Positions 10,561-19,843 are shown, numbered from the stretch's first letter. The stretch is 48,604 bases of DNA from Pseudoalteromonas rubra (GCF_005887095.1 NZ_PNCI01000033.1:1-48604); one strand, 5' to 3'. Numbers and translations: made by a program. The notes: generated from the sequence alone by a model not told the origin.

Positions 10561-11022
10561 CTAGCCTTTGTTTTGTTGCAACCAGCGGTCCAGGCTGTTG
10601 GCAAACTGTTGTTTTTCTGCCTGCCCCAGCGGAGGTGGACCGCCACTGACCATACCACTGCTGCGCATGGTATCCATAAAATCACGAATATTCAGCCGGG
10701 AGCGGATATTTTCCCGGGTAAATTCTTCGCCACGCGTGCTCAGAGCTAGTCCCCCTTTCTCTATGGCCTCTGCCGCCAGCGGAATATCACTGGTGATCAC
10801 TAAATCCCCCGCGTTCATGCGACGTACAATTTCGTTGTCAGCGACGTCAAAACCACTGCTTACCTGTAGCTTGTGAATGTAGGGTGACGGCGGTGTTTTT
10901 ATATACTGATTGGCGACGAATGTGACGGGCATCTGGGTTCTTGCTGCGGCACGAAATAAAATCTCGCGGATCACCACAGGACACGCATCTGCATCCACCC
11001 ATATGTTTTTCTTGTTGTCCAA
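10561..11022 (-). CDS. yaiI: YaiI/YqxD family protein (DUF188, PIN-like)
   Basis: The product begins [23 protein letters not shown] and continues with [38 protein letters not shown], the defining blocks of the YaiI/YqxD family, thought to be PIN-like nucleases from conserved acidic residues (D in VDADACP, D in [14 protein letters not shown]). No activity is established in the family. The start is uncertain: there is no ATG, the frame runs to a TTG at 11064, and I prefer the TTG at 11020-11022, which has a short GAG about 6 nt upstream and places the conserved block near the N terminus. It is convergent with katG. Confidence 0.85.
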   Translation of the reverse strand: MDNKKNIWVDADACPVVIREILFRAAARTQMPVTFVANQYIKTPPSPYIHKLQVSSGFDVADNEIVRRMNAGDLVITSDIPLAAEAIEKGGLALSTRGEEFTRENIRSRLNIRDFMDTMRSSGMVSGGPPPLGQAEKQQFANSLDRWLQQNKG

Positions 11023-11079
11023 AGTTGGCTCATTTACTCTATTGGTTATGCGACAAGTGTACAACTTGCCGCAGCCAAG

Positions 11080-12963
11080 CTAAAGCGTGAATTTCGACAG
11101 CAGCCCCTCTTGTTCATGAGCATGTTGTGCCAGCACCTTGCTGGACTCGTACTGACGAATCGCAAAACTCCCTACCTCTACGCTAATATCATTGATATTA
11201 GAGGTATTTTTATTAATTTCCTCAATCACCACGCTTTGTTCTTCTATGGCAGTTGCAATCTGAATATTGCGATCCATGATGTCTTTGACGGCTTCGGATA
11301 TCTCATTAAGCATACCCGTGGCCTGCTCTGTTTGCTCCACACAAAGCAAAGTTTTATCGCGACTGCTGCCCATCGCACTTTGGACTTGTATCGACGAGGC
11401 TTGGATCTGCTCTATCATGGACTTAATTTCGGTAGTCGATTCTTGCGTTTTGGTCGCCAGTGAGCGTACTTCATCAGCGACCACGGCAAAGCCCCGCCCT
11501 TGCTCACCAGCCCTGGCTGCTTCAATGGCGGCATTCAATGCCAACAGGTTTGTTTGTTCTGCAATACCGTTGATGACAGACAAGATGTTTTCAATACTTT
11601 GGCTATATTCGGCCAGTTGCGTACTCATTTCGTGTGATGTATTAATTTCATCTGCTAACGCGCTAATTTCTCCACGGGTTTTCTGGAATACCTGCTGACC
11701 CTGCGCCGCTTTTTCATTAACGGAAGTAATAGATGTTGCCGCATTCTGCGCGCTGCCAGCTATCTCACTGGAGGTGGTGCTCATTTCGTGCATTGCCGTT
11801 GCCAGCCCCTCGATTAACTGTACTTGCTCAGTGAGCTGAGAGCTGGACTGATTAGCCAAAGTTCGTGCCTCGTCACAACTGGCAACCACCATATCAGCCC
11901 GCTGTTTCACGTCAGTTACCAAGCTATGTAACGACCCCAGAAACTGGTTAAACTCCTGCGCCACCTTACCGCATTCATCCTGGTGTTTTATGCGTACACG
12001 CTGCGTCAGATCGCCACTACCCGACGCAATGTTGGTGATCGCATCGTTGAGGTCTTTCAATGGTCTAAGTAGCTGAATTGCTAACGCACGACTCAGAAAT
12101 GCCCCTAGCAGGATCGCCACGACAGCCAGCATCAGAGTGCTCATAGACAACTCTCTCAGATCACGAAACACCAGCGCTTTATCAAGCAAGACTGCCAGAT
12201 ACCAATCCGTACCGTATTGCTGAGACAATGGATAAAAGTAGAGTAGCTTCGCCTCCCCTTTTACTGTCACTTCCAATAGGGTCTGCTCTGCTGATTTATG
12301 CAATTGAGGCGATAAAGCACTTAGCGGCTTGCCATTGAGCTTGGCATTTTGGTGAGAGACAATGGTCCCTTTGCTGTCTACTAAAAAGGCATACCCTGTG
12401 CCATCAAAGTTCACTGCATTGACACTTTTGGCAATGGTATCCAGACTAAGATCGCCGCCAATGGCACCGCGAAACTGGCCACCCGAATTGATAGGTGCCA
12501 CCACTGAGAGCAATAACTCTCCCGTCGCGGCATCCGTATACGGGCTGGTAAACACCGTCTTGCCTTTGTCTCTGGCCAGTTTGTACCAGCCCCGCTCCCG
12601 AAAGTCGACATCCGGCGGATTTTGCCGATTAGGATTGTTCGACCTTAAAATGGGCTCGTTGCTTAAAGTACCAAATGCCAGCAAAAATGCCTCTTTAAAA
12701 TAGGGTGATTCAAGCCCCTTTTGAAATTGATCCGGACTAAAATCAGCTTCAATCTGACTTCGCAATAATCTAATCAAAGCGGCTTTCTCGGCCAGCCAGT
12801 TATCAATTCCCAGCGCCAGTAACTGCGCGGAATCACTCACATAGGCGGTGGTTTTCTTATTCATAGAAGTATTCACCAACCAGTACGTGGTTGTGCTAAT
12901 CACTAAGATGATCACAAAGATGAGAAGCGCCGATGCCAAAGAGAATTTGCTGCGGATTTTCAT
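11080..12963 (-). CDS. Methyl-accepting chemotaxis protein with dCache sensor domain
   Basis: About 627 residues. An N-terminal helix ([23 protein letters not shown]) leads to a periplasmic dCache domain (about 35-270; [47 protein letters not shown]), a second membrane helix ([22 protein letters not shown]), a HAMP domain and the cytoplasmic signalling coiled coil. The hairpin tip [40 protein letters not shown], which contacts CheA/CheW, is intact. There is no CheR-docking pentapeptide at the C terminus. dCache receptors often bind amino acids or organic acids; the ligand is unknown. I prefer the ATG at 12961-12963 because it gives a standard MCP N terminus; a GTG at 12985-12987 is possible, and neither has a clear ribosome site. 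Confidence 0.93.
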   Translation of the reverse strand: MKIRSKFSLASALLIFVIILVISTTTYWLVNTSMNKKTTAYVSDSAQLLALGIDNWLAEKAALIRLLRSQIEADFSPDQFQKGLESPYFKEAFLLAFGTLSNEPILRSNNPNRQNPPDVDFRERGWYKLARDKGKTVFTSPYTDAATGELLLSVVAPINSGGQFRGAIGGDLSLDTIAKSVNAVNFDGTGYAFLVDSKGTIVSHQNAKLNGKPLSALSPQLHKSAEQTLLEVTVKGEAKLLYFYPLSQQYGTDWYLAVLLDKALVFRDLRELSMSTLMLAVVAILLGAFLSRALAIQLLRPLKDLNDAITNIASGSGDLTQRVRIKHQDECGKVAQEFNQFLGSLHSLVTDVKQRADMVVASCDEARTLANQSSSQLTEQVQLIEGLATAMHEMSTTSSEIAGSAQNAATSITSVNEKAAQGQQVFQKTRGEISALADEINTSHEMSTQLAEYSQSIENILSVINGIAEQTNLLALNAAIEAARAGEQGRGFAVVADEVRSLATKTQESTTEIKSMIEQIQASSIQVQSAMGSSRDKTLLCVEQTEQATGMLNEISEAVKDIMDRNIQIATAIEEQSVVIEEINKNTSNINDISVEVGSFAIRQYESSKVLAQHAHEQEGLLSKFTL

Positions 12964-13053
12964 ATAATTTAGGCCAATTAAAATCACCCTTTGCCAAAGT
13001 GTTGTCTATAATTCGGTTTATCGCAACTAACGCAACGAATTTGGTAATTTGCT

Positions 13054-14247
13054 ATGAAAATCGCGATCTCTTCTGTAGCTAAAGCTATCCTGCTAGCGCT
13101 GTGTATCCCATTGACCAGCAGCCATGCAAGCTCAGAGCGCCCTGTCACAATGGCAGACATCGAAGCTCTGGAAGCGCAACTGCGGGCATTAAAAGCACGC
13201 TTTGAGAAACAACACCCACCTACAACAGCAACGCACGTATCAGAGCCTGCTGCCAAAACCTCACAACCGACAGCGGACAAACAAAAGCCTGCTCATACAT
13301 CCAAGGAAACAGCCCAGGAAGAAAAGCGTAAATTAGACGTCTATGCCACTATGCGCCCGACTTACGGCCGCCTTGAAACTAATGGCGAGGACAATTGGGA
13401 CGTACGCGATGCACTGTCTCACGCGGGACTCAAAGTAACGCACGAATTCGACGAAGACTGGAGTGCTGAGCTGCATGGTGAATGGAGTATTGACGTTGCA
13501 AATGAAGGCAATTTTGGTCGCTCTCGGCGAGCCTACACTGCCTTAAATACACCCATAGGCCGCTTTGGTATTGGCAAGCAAAGACCCGCACAGTATTTAT
13601 TCATCGCCGAATACGTTGATATCTTCAATCATGCTAACAGTCCGTTCGCTTATGATCCTGAGAGCTTGTTCTTTGTTGACAACCTAATAAGCTACCGACT
13701 TACCCCTGGGCCCTTTACTTTTGTTGCCGTTGCACAATTTAATGGAGAATCAGGCAGCAACTCTGACGATTTGGTCAATGTCGGCGTAAGCTACGATGCT
13801 AACGACTTACACGCTGCGCTCACCTATCAGCAAAACGATGTTTATGCAGACGATGTTCAGCTTGGAGACAATAATCTCTGGGCGACTTCTGTTGCTTATC
13901 AGTTTACTCCCCGCTTCTATGCTGCGGTTGCCTATCAGGACAAAAATTATGACAGACGCGCTCCGGGCGCCGATCGCAGCGGCCACACCTTTGATCTGTC
14001 ATTCGCCTATCAACTGGCCAAAGCCTACAAGTTGAAAGCTGGGTATTTTGATTTTGATGACGGTTTTCAGGATTCAGATCCGGCAGCTGGCAGCTTTGAT
14101 GGGTTTAACGTCACCCTGGAATGGAGCCCAATCAAGGTACTCAGGGTACACCTGGAGTACCTTAACAAGTCGTTTGTCAACGGTGATGACTTCGACTCCA
14201 TTTCAATCGGTTTTAGGTACGATTATAAAACCACGATTGAGTACTAA
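13054..14247 (+). CDS. Outer-membrane porin with N-terminal coiled coil
   Basis: A 397-residue protein with a signal peptide ending near SSHAS (about residue 26), a short coiled-coil stretch (MADIEALEAQLRALKARFEKQ), a Thr/Lys/Pro-rich linker, and a beta-barrel of amphipathic strands (for example LDVYATMRPTYGRLE, AELHGEWSIDVAN, FGRSRRAYTALNTPIGRFGIGKQ, LYFRYDY-like ends). The motif in which a flexible loop is followed by IGRFGIGKQ is typical of general or phosphate-selective-like trimeric porins. It ends in an aromatic residue as BAM substrates do. A coiled coil of this kind may hold the trimer or span to peptidoglycan. Substrate unknown. Its stop overlaps the convergent next gene by 4 bp. Confidence 0.85.
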   Translation: MKIAISSVAKAILLALCIPLTSSHASSERPVTMADIEALEAQLRALKARFEKQHPPTTATHVSEPAAKTSQPTADKQKPAHTSKETAQEEKRKLDVYATMRPTYGRLETNGEDNWDVRDALSHAGLKVTHEFDEDWSAELHGEWSIDVANEGNFGRSRRAYTALNTPIGRFGIGKQRPAQYLFIAEYVDIFNHANSPFAYDPESLFFVDNLISYRLTPGPFTFVAVAQFNGESGSNSDDLVNVGVSYDANDLHAALTYQQNDVYADDVQLGDNNLWATSVAYQFTPRFYAAVAYQDKNYDRRAPGADRSGHTFDLSFAYQLAKAYKLKAGYFDFDDGFQDSDPAAGSFDGFNVTLEWSPIKVLRVHLEYLNKSFVNGDDFDSISIGFRYDYKTTIEY

Positions 14248-14966
14248 GGCTGGCTTTGGTTGTAGAGTACGGGAGACTGACCCTGCCATTGCCGCCATAA
14301 GCCTGAGTCCAGTGCCAGCTGACACATAAAGTGGGCAACATTAATACGACTGGTTTGCCCGGCATTAAAAATGGCATCTCTTATTGGCGATGGGTGAACG
14401 TCGTAGGCACTCATCTCAGGCTCATCAATCAGTGAATCTGGACGAACGACCACCCAGTCAACGCCTGTGTCGACGGTCGAGTACGCCCGCAGGGTGCGTG
14501 CGGCCGCTTCGTTGTCCGGATGAGGTGGCAGACATAATCTGAGTGATGCGACTACCGCTCGATGTGCCAAAGATGGGCGTTCATTCAGCAGCTCATTGCG
14601 ACATCCGGTACTGTTCATCAAGATGAATTTTACCTGAGTGTGGGCATGATTCTTATCGATTGCCTCACACACATTACGCACAGCATCACACACCAAACGG
14701 CGCGGCGGGCCATAAATGCCCTGAAACGTTGCTCTATGTCCCAGACAACAAATCACCGTCTGTACGCCCGATACCAAGGCATTAAGCTCATTAGTACTGA
14801 GCTCAGCGATATCACCGACTCTGACATCCAGTTGAGGGTTAGCTTTCAACCATGCCAGTTGAGTACTGCACTTTCGTACCAGCACTCTGACTGGTTCCTG
14901 CGCCGACAGCAACTGCTCAACAACCAGCTTACTCGTCGCGCCACTTGCGCCAAGCACTAAGATCAT
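14244..14966 (-). CDS. NAD(P)-binding protein, atypical SDR / NmrA-like
   Basis: A 240-residue cytoplasmic protein with an N-terminal Rossmann motif GASGATSKLVVEQLL (GxxGxxG, residues 6-12), a strand-turn with basic RVLVRK that favours NADP, a DVRVGDI block and then VQTVICCLG. This is the arrangement of the NAD(P)H-binding/NmrA-like atypical short-chain dehydrogenases. The later WVVVRPDSLID motif also fits. The classical catalytic YxxxK is not evident, as is common in this group, so the enzyme activity is uncertain. The final 4 bp overlap the end of the convergent porin gene. Confidence 0.82.
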   Translation of the reverse strand: MILVLGASGATSKLVVEQLLSAQEPVRVLVRKCSTQLAWLKANPQLDVRVGDIAELSTNELNALVSGVQTVICCLGHRATFQGIYGPPRRLVCDAVRNVCEAIDKNHAHTQVKFILMNSTGCRNELLNERPSLAHRAVVASLRLCLPPHPDNEAAARTLRAYSTVDTGVDWVVVRPDSLIDEPEMSAYDVHPSPIRDAIFNAGQTSRINVAHFMCQLALDSGLWRQWQGQSPVLYNQSQP

Positions 14967-15093
14967 ATTGCTTCCTTGGTTTTTAAACTGTCATCAGTGT
15001 ACCGTGAGGGAGACGGATAAAAACAGGTGCAATTGTGACAATTGGTAAGCAAAGTTGTCAGCCGACCTGATAAGCCGGCCAAGTGCAGATAAA

Positions 15094-15657
15094 TCAGTTC
15101 AGTTCTTTATCTTTCCAGAACTTGGTGCCTTTGATGGTCGCCTGTAACGCCAAACCACTTTCGGTAAACGTATAAACAGTGACATCCCCATAATAAACTT
15201 CACCTTCAATGGATGCCCCTTTTTCAGCAGCCCTGGCCGCCGCATCAGCGTTCCCGCCAAACGTCCACCCCGACTCGACGAATTGTTTCATGGCCGCTTT
15301 AGTGTGAAACACCATCACGATGCGATAATCCTTGGCACCCAGACCAAGCCCGACTCCTCCTTCAGCCATATTCATGTAGGTTGACTTGCCTGCGGTATTA
15401 TCCTCCACTACGCCATAACCTGTACCGGCGGCGACAAAAATGATATTCAGATTCGCATTGGAAAACACCGCATAACCCGGCGCATTACTCAACTGCGCAC
15501 GGATATCCGGTTTTTTACTATACAGTTTAGTCAGAGTTTCTCGTTTCATTTTATGGATTTCGGCGCGCTTTTGTGCGGCGTCGCCCGGTCCCATCGACGC
15601 ACAGGCACTCAGCAACACAGATAAAACAACCGACATCAACAATGGAATTGTACGCAT
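15094..15657 (-). CDS. SYLF-domain (YSC84-like) lipoprotein
   Basis: A 187-residue lipoprotein with signal peptide and lipobox LLSACASM (Cys near residue 19). The mature part is a SYLF domain, a lipid-binding fold: AQLSNAPGYAVFSNANLNIIFVAAGTGYGVVEDN, then GGVGLGLGAKDYRIVMVFHTKAAMKQFVESGWTFGGNADAAA and a final YTFTESGLALQATIKGTKFWKDKEL. In bacteria such proteins are found in the periplasm and are linked to envelope stress or lipid binding; no exact role is established. The ribosome site AAAAGGAAAAAGG precedes the ATG. An interrupted inverted repeat lies 23-46 nt upstream of the start. Confidence 0.88.
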   Translation of the reverse strand: MRTIPLLMSVVLSVLLSACASMGPGDAAQKRAEIHKMKRETLTKLYSKKPDIRAQLSNAPGYAVFSNANLNIIFVAAGTGYGVVEDNTAGKSTYMNMAEGGVGLGLGAKDYRIVMVFHTKAAMKQFVESGWTFGGNADAAARAAEKGASIEGEVYYGDVTVYTFTESGLALQATIKGTKFWKDKELN

Positions 15658-15679
15658 ACCTTTTTCCTTTTACAGTGGT

Positions 15680-15703
15680 ACAGACAATAAAAGCACTGTC
15701 TGT
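15680..15703. promoter_or_regulatory. Interrupted inverted repeat upstream of the SYLF lipoprotein gene
   Basis: ACAGACA (15680-15686) and TGTCTGT (15697-15703) form a perfect 7-bp inverted repeat with a 10-bp spacer, just upstream of the start codon. It could be an operator or a leader hairpin. No known consensus is claimed. Confidence 0.3.
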
Positions 15704-15761
15704 TGAAAAGTGTCATCTTAAAGGTAGGCAGGTTAGGCGCAGCTGAACAGAATAGACAGGC

Positions 15762-15788
15762 AAAAAAAAGGCCGCATAAAGCGGCCTT
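15762..15788 (-). terminator. Rho-independent terminator of copy 1
   Basis: On the minus strand AAGGCCGC-TTTAT-GCGGCCTT (15768-15788) forms a perfect 8-bp GC-rich stem followed by a run of eight T residues (part of it in the stem), a textbook intrinsic terminator. Its direction implies a minus-strand transcript starting within the repeat. Confidence 0.85.
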
Positions 15789-15861
15789 AACACACATCAT
15801 GGGTAATCATGAAGGGATAAATGTGAAAACAAGATCATTGTAGCTCGCCCGTTATAAAATA
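15762..15861 (-). ncRNA. Candidate small RNA, copy 1 (about 100 nt)
   Basis: Read on the minus strand, an AATAAT/TAATAT stretch at 15867-15874 could act as a -10, giving a transcript that ends at the strong terminator 15762-15788. Between them is a hairpin of TCATG and CATGA around ATTACC, with CACA/TGTG extending the stem. Both stems are identical in the second copy. The transcript also contains a 13-codon frame (15797-15838, MILFSHLSLHDYP then TGA), whose only difference between copies is a synonymous Ile codon. It could be an sRNA, a leader peptide unit or a tiny protein gene; no known RNA family was recognised. Confidence 0.45.
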
Positions 15862-16094
15862 AAATCATATTATTACGTTTTGTTAGTTCGTAATTTTCGA
15901 TTGATTTTATTTGTCTTGTTGATCCTTGCTCACTAAACAAGGTTGCTGCAATGACAGCGCCTTAAGCAACGAAGCCGTATTACTTTTAATGGAACTGTAG
16001 AGGCACCTTTTCCTGCTGGAAGAAAACAGTGGGACACCTGCAGCATAAAAACTATTTTTAGGGTTTCAGATGCAACGCAGCAGAAAATGCTGAC

Positions 16095-16121
16095 AAAAAA
16101 AAGGCCGCATAAAGCGGCCTT
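16095..16121 (-). terminator. Rho-independent terminator of copy 2
   Basis: Identical to the terminator of copy 1: a perfect 8-bp stem (16101-16121) followed on the minus strand by a T-run. Confidence 0.85.
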
Positions 16122-16194
16122 AATACACATCATGGGTAATCATGAAGGGATAAATGTGAAAACAAAATCATTGTAACTCGATACTTATAAAATA
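16095..16194 (-). ncRNA. Candidate small RNA, copy 2 (about 100 nt)
   Basis: This copy has an exact TATAAT (16202-16207, minus strand) at the position expected for a -10, then the conserved hairpin, the 13-codon frame (16130-16171) and the terminator 16095-16121. No good -35 is seen 17 bp upstream, so the promoter remains a guess. Function unknown. Confidence 0.45.
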
Positions 16195-16404
16195 AAATCA
16201 TATTATAACGCGCTTTTAGTTCGCTATTTTCGATGATTCAATCTTTACTTGCTCAAACAAGTTGCACCGAACTTAATCAAAGTTGCGTTAAGCGGCTGGC
16301 CAACAGTCACCTAGTTTCTGTTATTCGCTGTTTTCATTAGATTAATCAACTCCTGCTGCGGTATGATCCCGCACATCCTTGCTACACTGAGTAACTTACC
16401 TGAT

Positions 16405-17256
16405 ATGTATCACTTGATTTTTATCACCCTGGTGTGGGCATTTTCATTCAGCCTGATCGGCGTCTATCTGGCAGGTTCCGTTGACTTGTGGTTTGCGGCA
16501 CTCAGTCGTATTGCACTGGCGACTCTGGTTTTCTTGCCGTTTATTAGCTGGCAGCAAACCGCCCGCCCTGTGATATTCAGATTAATGGCAATCGGCGCTA
16601 TCCAGATAGGTGCTATGTATGGTTTCTATTACCATGCTTTTTTATTCCTGTCCGTGCCCGAAGTACTTTTATTTACCGTTATGACGCCGGTGTACATCAC
16701 TTTACTCAATGATTTGTTTGCACGGCGTTTCAATGCCCGCTACCTAATGGTTGCACTGCTGGCCACACTTGGCGCTGTCGTGATCCGCCTCACTACGCCT
16801 AACCCTGACTTCTGGCTGGGCTTTATCATCGTTCAGGGCGCCAACCTGTGTTTTGCACTGGGTCAGGTCCTTTACAAGCGCCTTGCTGAGCAACACACGT
16901 TGGTGCATCATCAAAGTTTTGGTTTTTTCTTTCTTGGCGCGTTACTCGTCTCTTTGCTGAGTTTTGCTTTGTTTGGCGATCTGAGCCGGCTGCCAGCAAC
17001 CCCACAGCAATGGGGGATCCTGATTTACCTGGGCGTTATTGCATCTGCACTGGGCTATTTTGTTTGGAACAAAGGTGTCACTTTGGTATCGGTCGGGGCG
17101 CTGGCGGTAATGAACAATGTATTGATCCCCGCGGGGATCCTGGTAAATATCCTGATCTGGAATCGCACTGCGGATCTGGTCACTTTGGGACTGGGCAGTG
17201 CAATTATTTTTGCAGCCTTAGGGCTCAATCAATACTTTGATACGCGCGTGCGTTAA
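16405..17256 (+). CDS. EamA/DMT-family transporter
   Basis: An inner-membrane protein of about 283 residues with ten hydrophobic helices in two EamA halves (MYHLIFITLVWAFSFSLIGVYLAGSVD at the N terminus; FIIVQGANLCFALGQVLYKRL opening the second half). It resembles the carboxylate/amino-acid exporter branch (YddG/RhaT-like superfamily), but the substrate is unknown. I chose the ATG at 16405, which has GAG about 12 nt upstream and puts the first helix at the N terminus; an in-frame ATG at 16363 adds 14 residues and cannot be excluded. Its stop overlaps the convergent GNAT gene by 4 bp. Confidence 0.87.
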   Translation: MYHLIFITLVWAFSFSLIGVYLAGSVDLWFAALSRIALATLVFLPFISWQQTARPVIFRLMAIGAIQIGAMYGFYYHAFLFLSVPEVLLFTVMTPVYITLLNDLFARRFNARYLMVALLATLGAVVIRLTTPNPDFWLGFIIVQGANLCFALGQVLYKRLAEQHTLVHHQSFGFFFLGALLVSLLSFALFGDLSRLPATPQQWGILIYLGVIASALGYFVWNKGVTLVSVGALAVMNNVLIPAGILVNILIWNRTADLVTLGLGSAIIFAALGLNQYFDTRVR

Positions 17257-17708
17257 AGCGCCTTGCGAAATCGGATCTGAACATCCAGCAATGTGTCTGT
17301 CGGCGTTGCTGGATGAGTCAGCTCCGCTATATGATAGTCATGGCTTACCAGCATCTGCATCATGGTTTTAAAGCGGTTCATCGTCTTAACTTCAATGTGA
17401 CTGAAGCCCTGTTCACGGCACCAGTGCTCCTGCTCAAGCAATAGTGCGCGTGCCACTCCCTTGCCACGACAAGCTGGTATCACAGCCCCAAGCCAGCTAT
17501 AAAACTGTTGCGCAGCCTGCTCATAACCGAGTTTATAGGCAACCGGCTGACCATCACAGCTGGCGACTAACGCCAGATATTTGCGCCCAGCCAGCCTCTG
17601 AAGGATGTCCTCCCGAGTCTTGGGGTTTGAAAACTCAGGGATCTGCTGCTCAACCACCAGCATGTCTTCAATGCTCCCCTGATGAATATGCCACTGCGCT
17701 TGTGTCAT
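17253..17708 (-). CDS. GNAT-family N-acetyltransferase
   Basis: A 151-residue cytoplasmic acetyltransferase. The acetyl-CoA site is FYSWLGAVIPACRGKGVARALLLEQEHWCREQG (R-G-K-G-V/A at about 83-88), followed by the beta-strand HIEVKTMNRFKTMMQMLVSHDYHIAEL. The C-terminal part after DYHI is more divergent than in RimI-type enzymes. AAGGTA precedes the ATG. The substrate is unknown. It is 43 bp downstream of rhlE on the same strand and may be co-transcribed with it. Confidence 0.83.
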   Translation of the reverse strand: MTQAQWHIHQGSIEDMLVVEQQIPEFSNPKTREDILQRLAGRKYLALVASCDGQPVAYKLGYEQAAQQFYSWLGAVIPACRGKGVARALLLEQEHWCREQGFSHIEVKTMNRFKTMMQMLVSHDYHIAELTHPATPTDTLLDVQIRFRKAL

Positions 17709-17751
17709 TACCTTACCTTTATAAGAGTTCCGTATACGTTATCGTTATAAA

Positions 17752-18975
17752 TTAACGTCGACGCTTACCACGCTGACCCAGTACGCGCTTTTTATCACGT
17801 TGACGGCGAGATTTGGCTGAGTTTTGTCGCTCATTTTTAGGCTCACGGGTCAGATCAGGTTCATAACCGCTTAACCACTGAGGCGTAAGGCGCTCATCCA
17901 GCAGCACTTCGATCTCTTCCAGTAACCATTGCTCATCAATGCTGACCAATGAAATCGCTGTCCCCGCTTCTCCTGCCCTGCCAGTACGACCTATACGGTG
18001 TACATAGTCTTCAGCCACATAGGGTAGCTCCGCATTGATAACGTAATTCAGTTGCTGAATATCAATACCACGCGCCGCCACATCGGTTGCAACCAGTACT
18101 CTAATTTCGCCGTCTTTAAATTGTGCAAGCGCTTTATTCCGGGCCCCCTGAGACTTATCGCCGTGGATAGACTGCGTCTTCAGACCATCCTTATTTAACT
18201 CTTTCGCGTAGTCATCAGCTTGCTTTTTGGTGCGTGTAAAAATGAGCACCTGATGCCAGTTTTGCTTGCCAATCAGATGAGCGATCAGCTCACGTTTGCG
18301 TTCTTCATCCACCGCATAGAAGATTTGCTCGACCTTAGCTGCGGTTTGGTTCTGAGCTTCTATGCCTATTCGTTTGGGTTCTTTCAACCAGTCTTTGACC
18401 TGATTAAAAATGGCCTCATCAACCGTCGCTGAAAACAGTAAAGTTTGCCGCTCAGATGGCATCTTGCGCATAATACGACGTATTTCACCCATAAATCCCA
18501 TATCAAGCATTCGATCCGCTTCGTCGAATACCAGATACTCTATCGCTGATAGCGTTAATGTGCCTTTGATCAAATGATCCAACAGCCGTCCGGGTGTGGC
18601 AACCACAATATCAGCACCCTCTCTCAGTGCTTTCTCCTGAGGCCCAATGTTGGCTCCACCATGCAGACAAACAGTCACCAACTCGTTGTGAGCTGCATAA
18701 GCATTGGCATGCTGCGCCACCTGCTGAGCGAGTTCACGAGTAGGGGCCAGTACCAAAGCGCGGACACCTTTAGCCGGTTTGCTTATCAGCTGTGTCATTA
18801 TTGGCAACATAAACGCCGCGGTTTTACCTGTACCCGTTTGTGCACATGCCAGTAGATCATGACCTGCCAAAACTAAGGGAATACTTTGTGCCTGAACAGG
18901 CGTCGGCTCGATAAAGTCGAGCGCCGCAAGCCCGTCTAAAAGGGTCGGCGCAATGGCGAGAGATTCAAAGGACAT
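17752..18975 (-). CDS. rhlE: DEAD-box ATP-dependent RNA helicase, RhlE type
   Basis: A 407-residue helicase that unwinds short RNA duplexes in ribosome assembly and RNA turnover. The Q motif (FIEPTPVQAQSIP), motif I AQTGTGKT, Ia PTRELAQQ, motif II DEAD (FDEADRMLDMGF), motif III SAT, and C-terminal motifs ARGIDIQQL and HRIGRTGRAG are all intact. A short Lys/Arg-rich tail (RRQRDKKRVLGQRGKRRR) replaces the longer tails of DeaD or SrmB and fits RhlE. Translation from the ATG at 18973-18975 gives the canonical MSFESL start; the longer frame to 19026 adds an unrelated 17 residues. The ribosome site is weak. Confidence 0.93.
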   Translation of the reverse strand: MSFESLAIAPTLLDGLAALDFIEPTPVQAQSIPLVLAGHDLLACAQTGTGKTAAFMLPIMTQLISKPAKGVRALVLAPTRELAQQVAQHANAYAAHNELVTVCLHGGANIGPQEKALREGADIVVATPGRLLDHLIKGTLTLSAIEYLVFDEADRMLDMGFMGEIRRIMRKMPSERQTLLFSATVDEAIFNQVKDWLKEPKRIGIEAQNQTAAKVEQIFYAVDEERKRELIAHLIGKQNWHQVLIFTRTKKQADDYAKELNKDGLKTQSIHGDKSQGARNKALAQFKDGEIRVLVATDVAARGIDIQQLNYVINAELPYVAEDYVHRIGRTGRAGEAGTAISLVSIDEQWLLEEIEVLLDERLTPQWLSGYEPDLTREPKNERQNSAKSRRQRDKKRVLGQRGKRRR

Positions 18976-19050
18976 AATTGTGTAAAGCTCAAAAAATTCG
19001 TCGCGGGAGTATAGCAAAAATGTCACTCAACACCGCAAAGAAATATGCAC

Positions 19051-19521
19051 TTATGAAAGGTTTAGCTCCATATAAACGCTCAGCGGATCGGGCTCGTAAC
19101 AGCCAAACGCCTCTCGTTCAATAAATCCCAATGACGTATAAAGCCCAATAGCTTCGGTTTGCCGGATCCCTGTTTCAAGCCTGAGTACCTTGAATCCGCA
19201 TTGTCTGGCATACCCAATGAGTGACTGCATAATCTGTTTGGATACACCTAAACCTCGATATGGCGGCTGCACATACACGCGTTTGAGCTCCCCATAACAC
19301 GCCAGCTCGCCAGCCTCATCGGTTTTTGGCACCAATGCCCCACAACCCATCAGCGCTTGTTCTGTTCTGGCCCCAACAAAATAGACATCCGGTGCAGCTA
19401 GCTCATCCGCAGGGATCAGCTGGTTACTGCTTGGTGGGTACAATGTATTCATCAACGCATCTATGTCTCTCAGTAACTGCGACACTTCCGGGTGATGCGG
19501 ATCAAGATTAATTATTTCCAT
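19051..19521 (-). CDS. GNAT-family N-acetyltransferase
   Basis: A 156-residue acetyltransferase of the type with the motif GELKRVYVQPPYRGLGVSKQIMQSLIGYARQCGFKVLRLETG and a C-terminal EAIGLYTSLGFIEREAFGCYEPDPLSVYMEL. This pattern is close to small YjgM/PhnO-like GNAT proteins that often act on amino-acid analogues; the substrate is not known. The ATG has AAGG about 11 nt upstream. It lies 75 bp upstream of the rhlE start on the same strand. Confidence 0.86.
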   Translation of the reverse strand: MEIINLDPHHPEVSQLLRDIDALMNTLYPPSSNQLIPADELAAPDVYFVGARTEQALMGCGALVPKTDEAGELACYGELKRVYVQPPYRGLGVSKQIMQSLIGYARQCGFKVLRLETGIRQTEAIGLYTSLGFIEREAFGCYEPDPLSVYMELNLS

Positions 19522-19843
19522 AGCGTGATTTACCTTGCTAGCCCAATCAGATTAACTGCACGACGCATGACGGTATTTGATAACTGGGCATGATATAGAG
19601 ACTAAAATACTATGTTCTGTATTATGATACTAGCTTATTTTCCGACCCCGTTCGTACCTTTTAAAGTTACAAAGTCAAATATCGTGGTGCTACGTATCAT
19701 TGCCCCTGGCCATATGGCTAGTATTCAACCAGCCTTGCTAAGTATTTGCTCACGTACAGACTGAGTACCGATGAAAACATGCATATCTGCCGTATTTTTT
19801 ATATCATCCGCGCGCATATAATTCTAATCATAGGACAACAAGT
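19522..19843. other. 322-bp intergenic region between divergent genes
   Basis: This stretch separates the divergent GNAT and sdaC genes and must hold both promoters. A TATAAT-like word (CATATAATTC, about 19818-19825) lies about 20 nt before the sdaC start, without a clear -35. I see no convincing open frame, RNA gene or repeat here. Confidence 0.5.

Larger units (their letters stand above)
15761..15900 (-). repeat. 140-bp direct repeat, copy 1
   Basis: By hand alignment, this unit matches 16094-16233 without gaps at 126 of 140 positions. The terminator-proximal 78 nt differ at only two positions; differences cluster near the presumed promoter. The two copies are in the same orientation, 333 bp apart. 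The 706-bp region 15658-16362 otherwise holds no convincing conventional gene. Confidence 0.9.
16094..16233 (-). repeat. 140-bp direct repeat, copy 2
   Basis: Same orientation as 15761-15900 and about 90% identical over the full 140 bp. Weaker similarity (TTGCTC...AAACAAGTTGC-like words) continues upstream of both copies toward 16285, which suggests an older duplication of a longer unit. Confidence 0.9.

Noticed and set aside
15933..16133. Minus-strand 66-codon Cys-rich frame between the repeat copies
   Set aside because: Its start lies in the unique spacer and its first half crosses no conserved feature, while its end enters repeat copy 2; it has no ribosome site and would not be kept by the second copy.
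15761..16233. CRISPR-like or insertion-sequence origin of the duplicated unit
   Set aside because: There are only two copies with a long spacer, no flanking target-site duplication, no terminal inverted repeats and no transposase or cas gene nearby.
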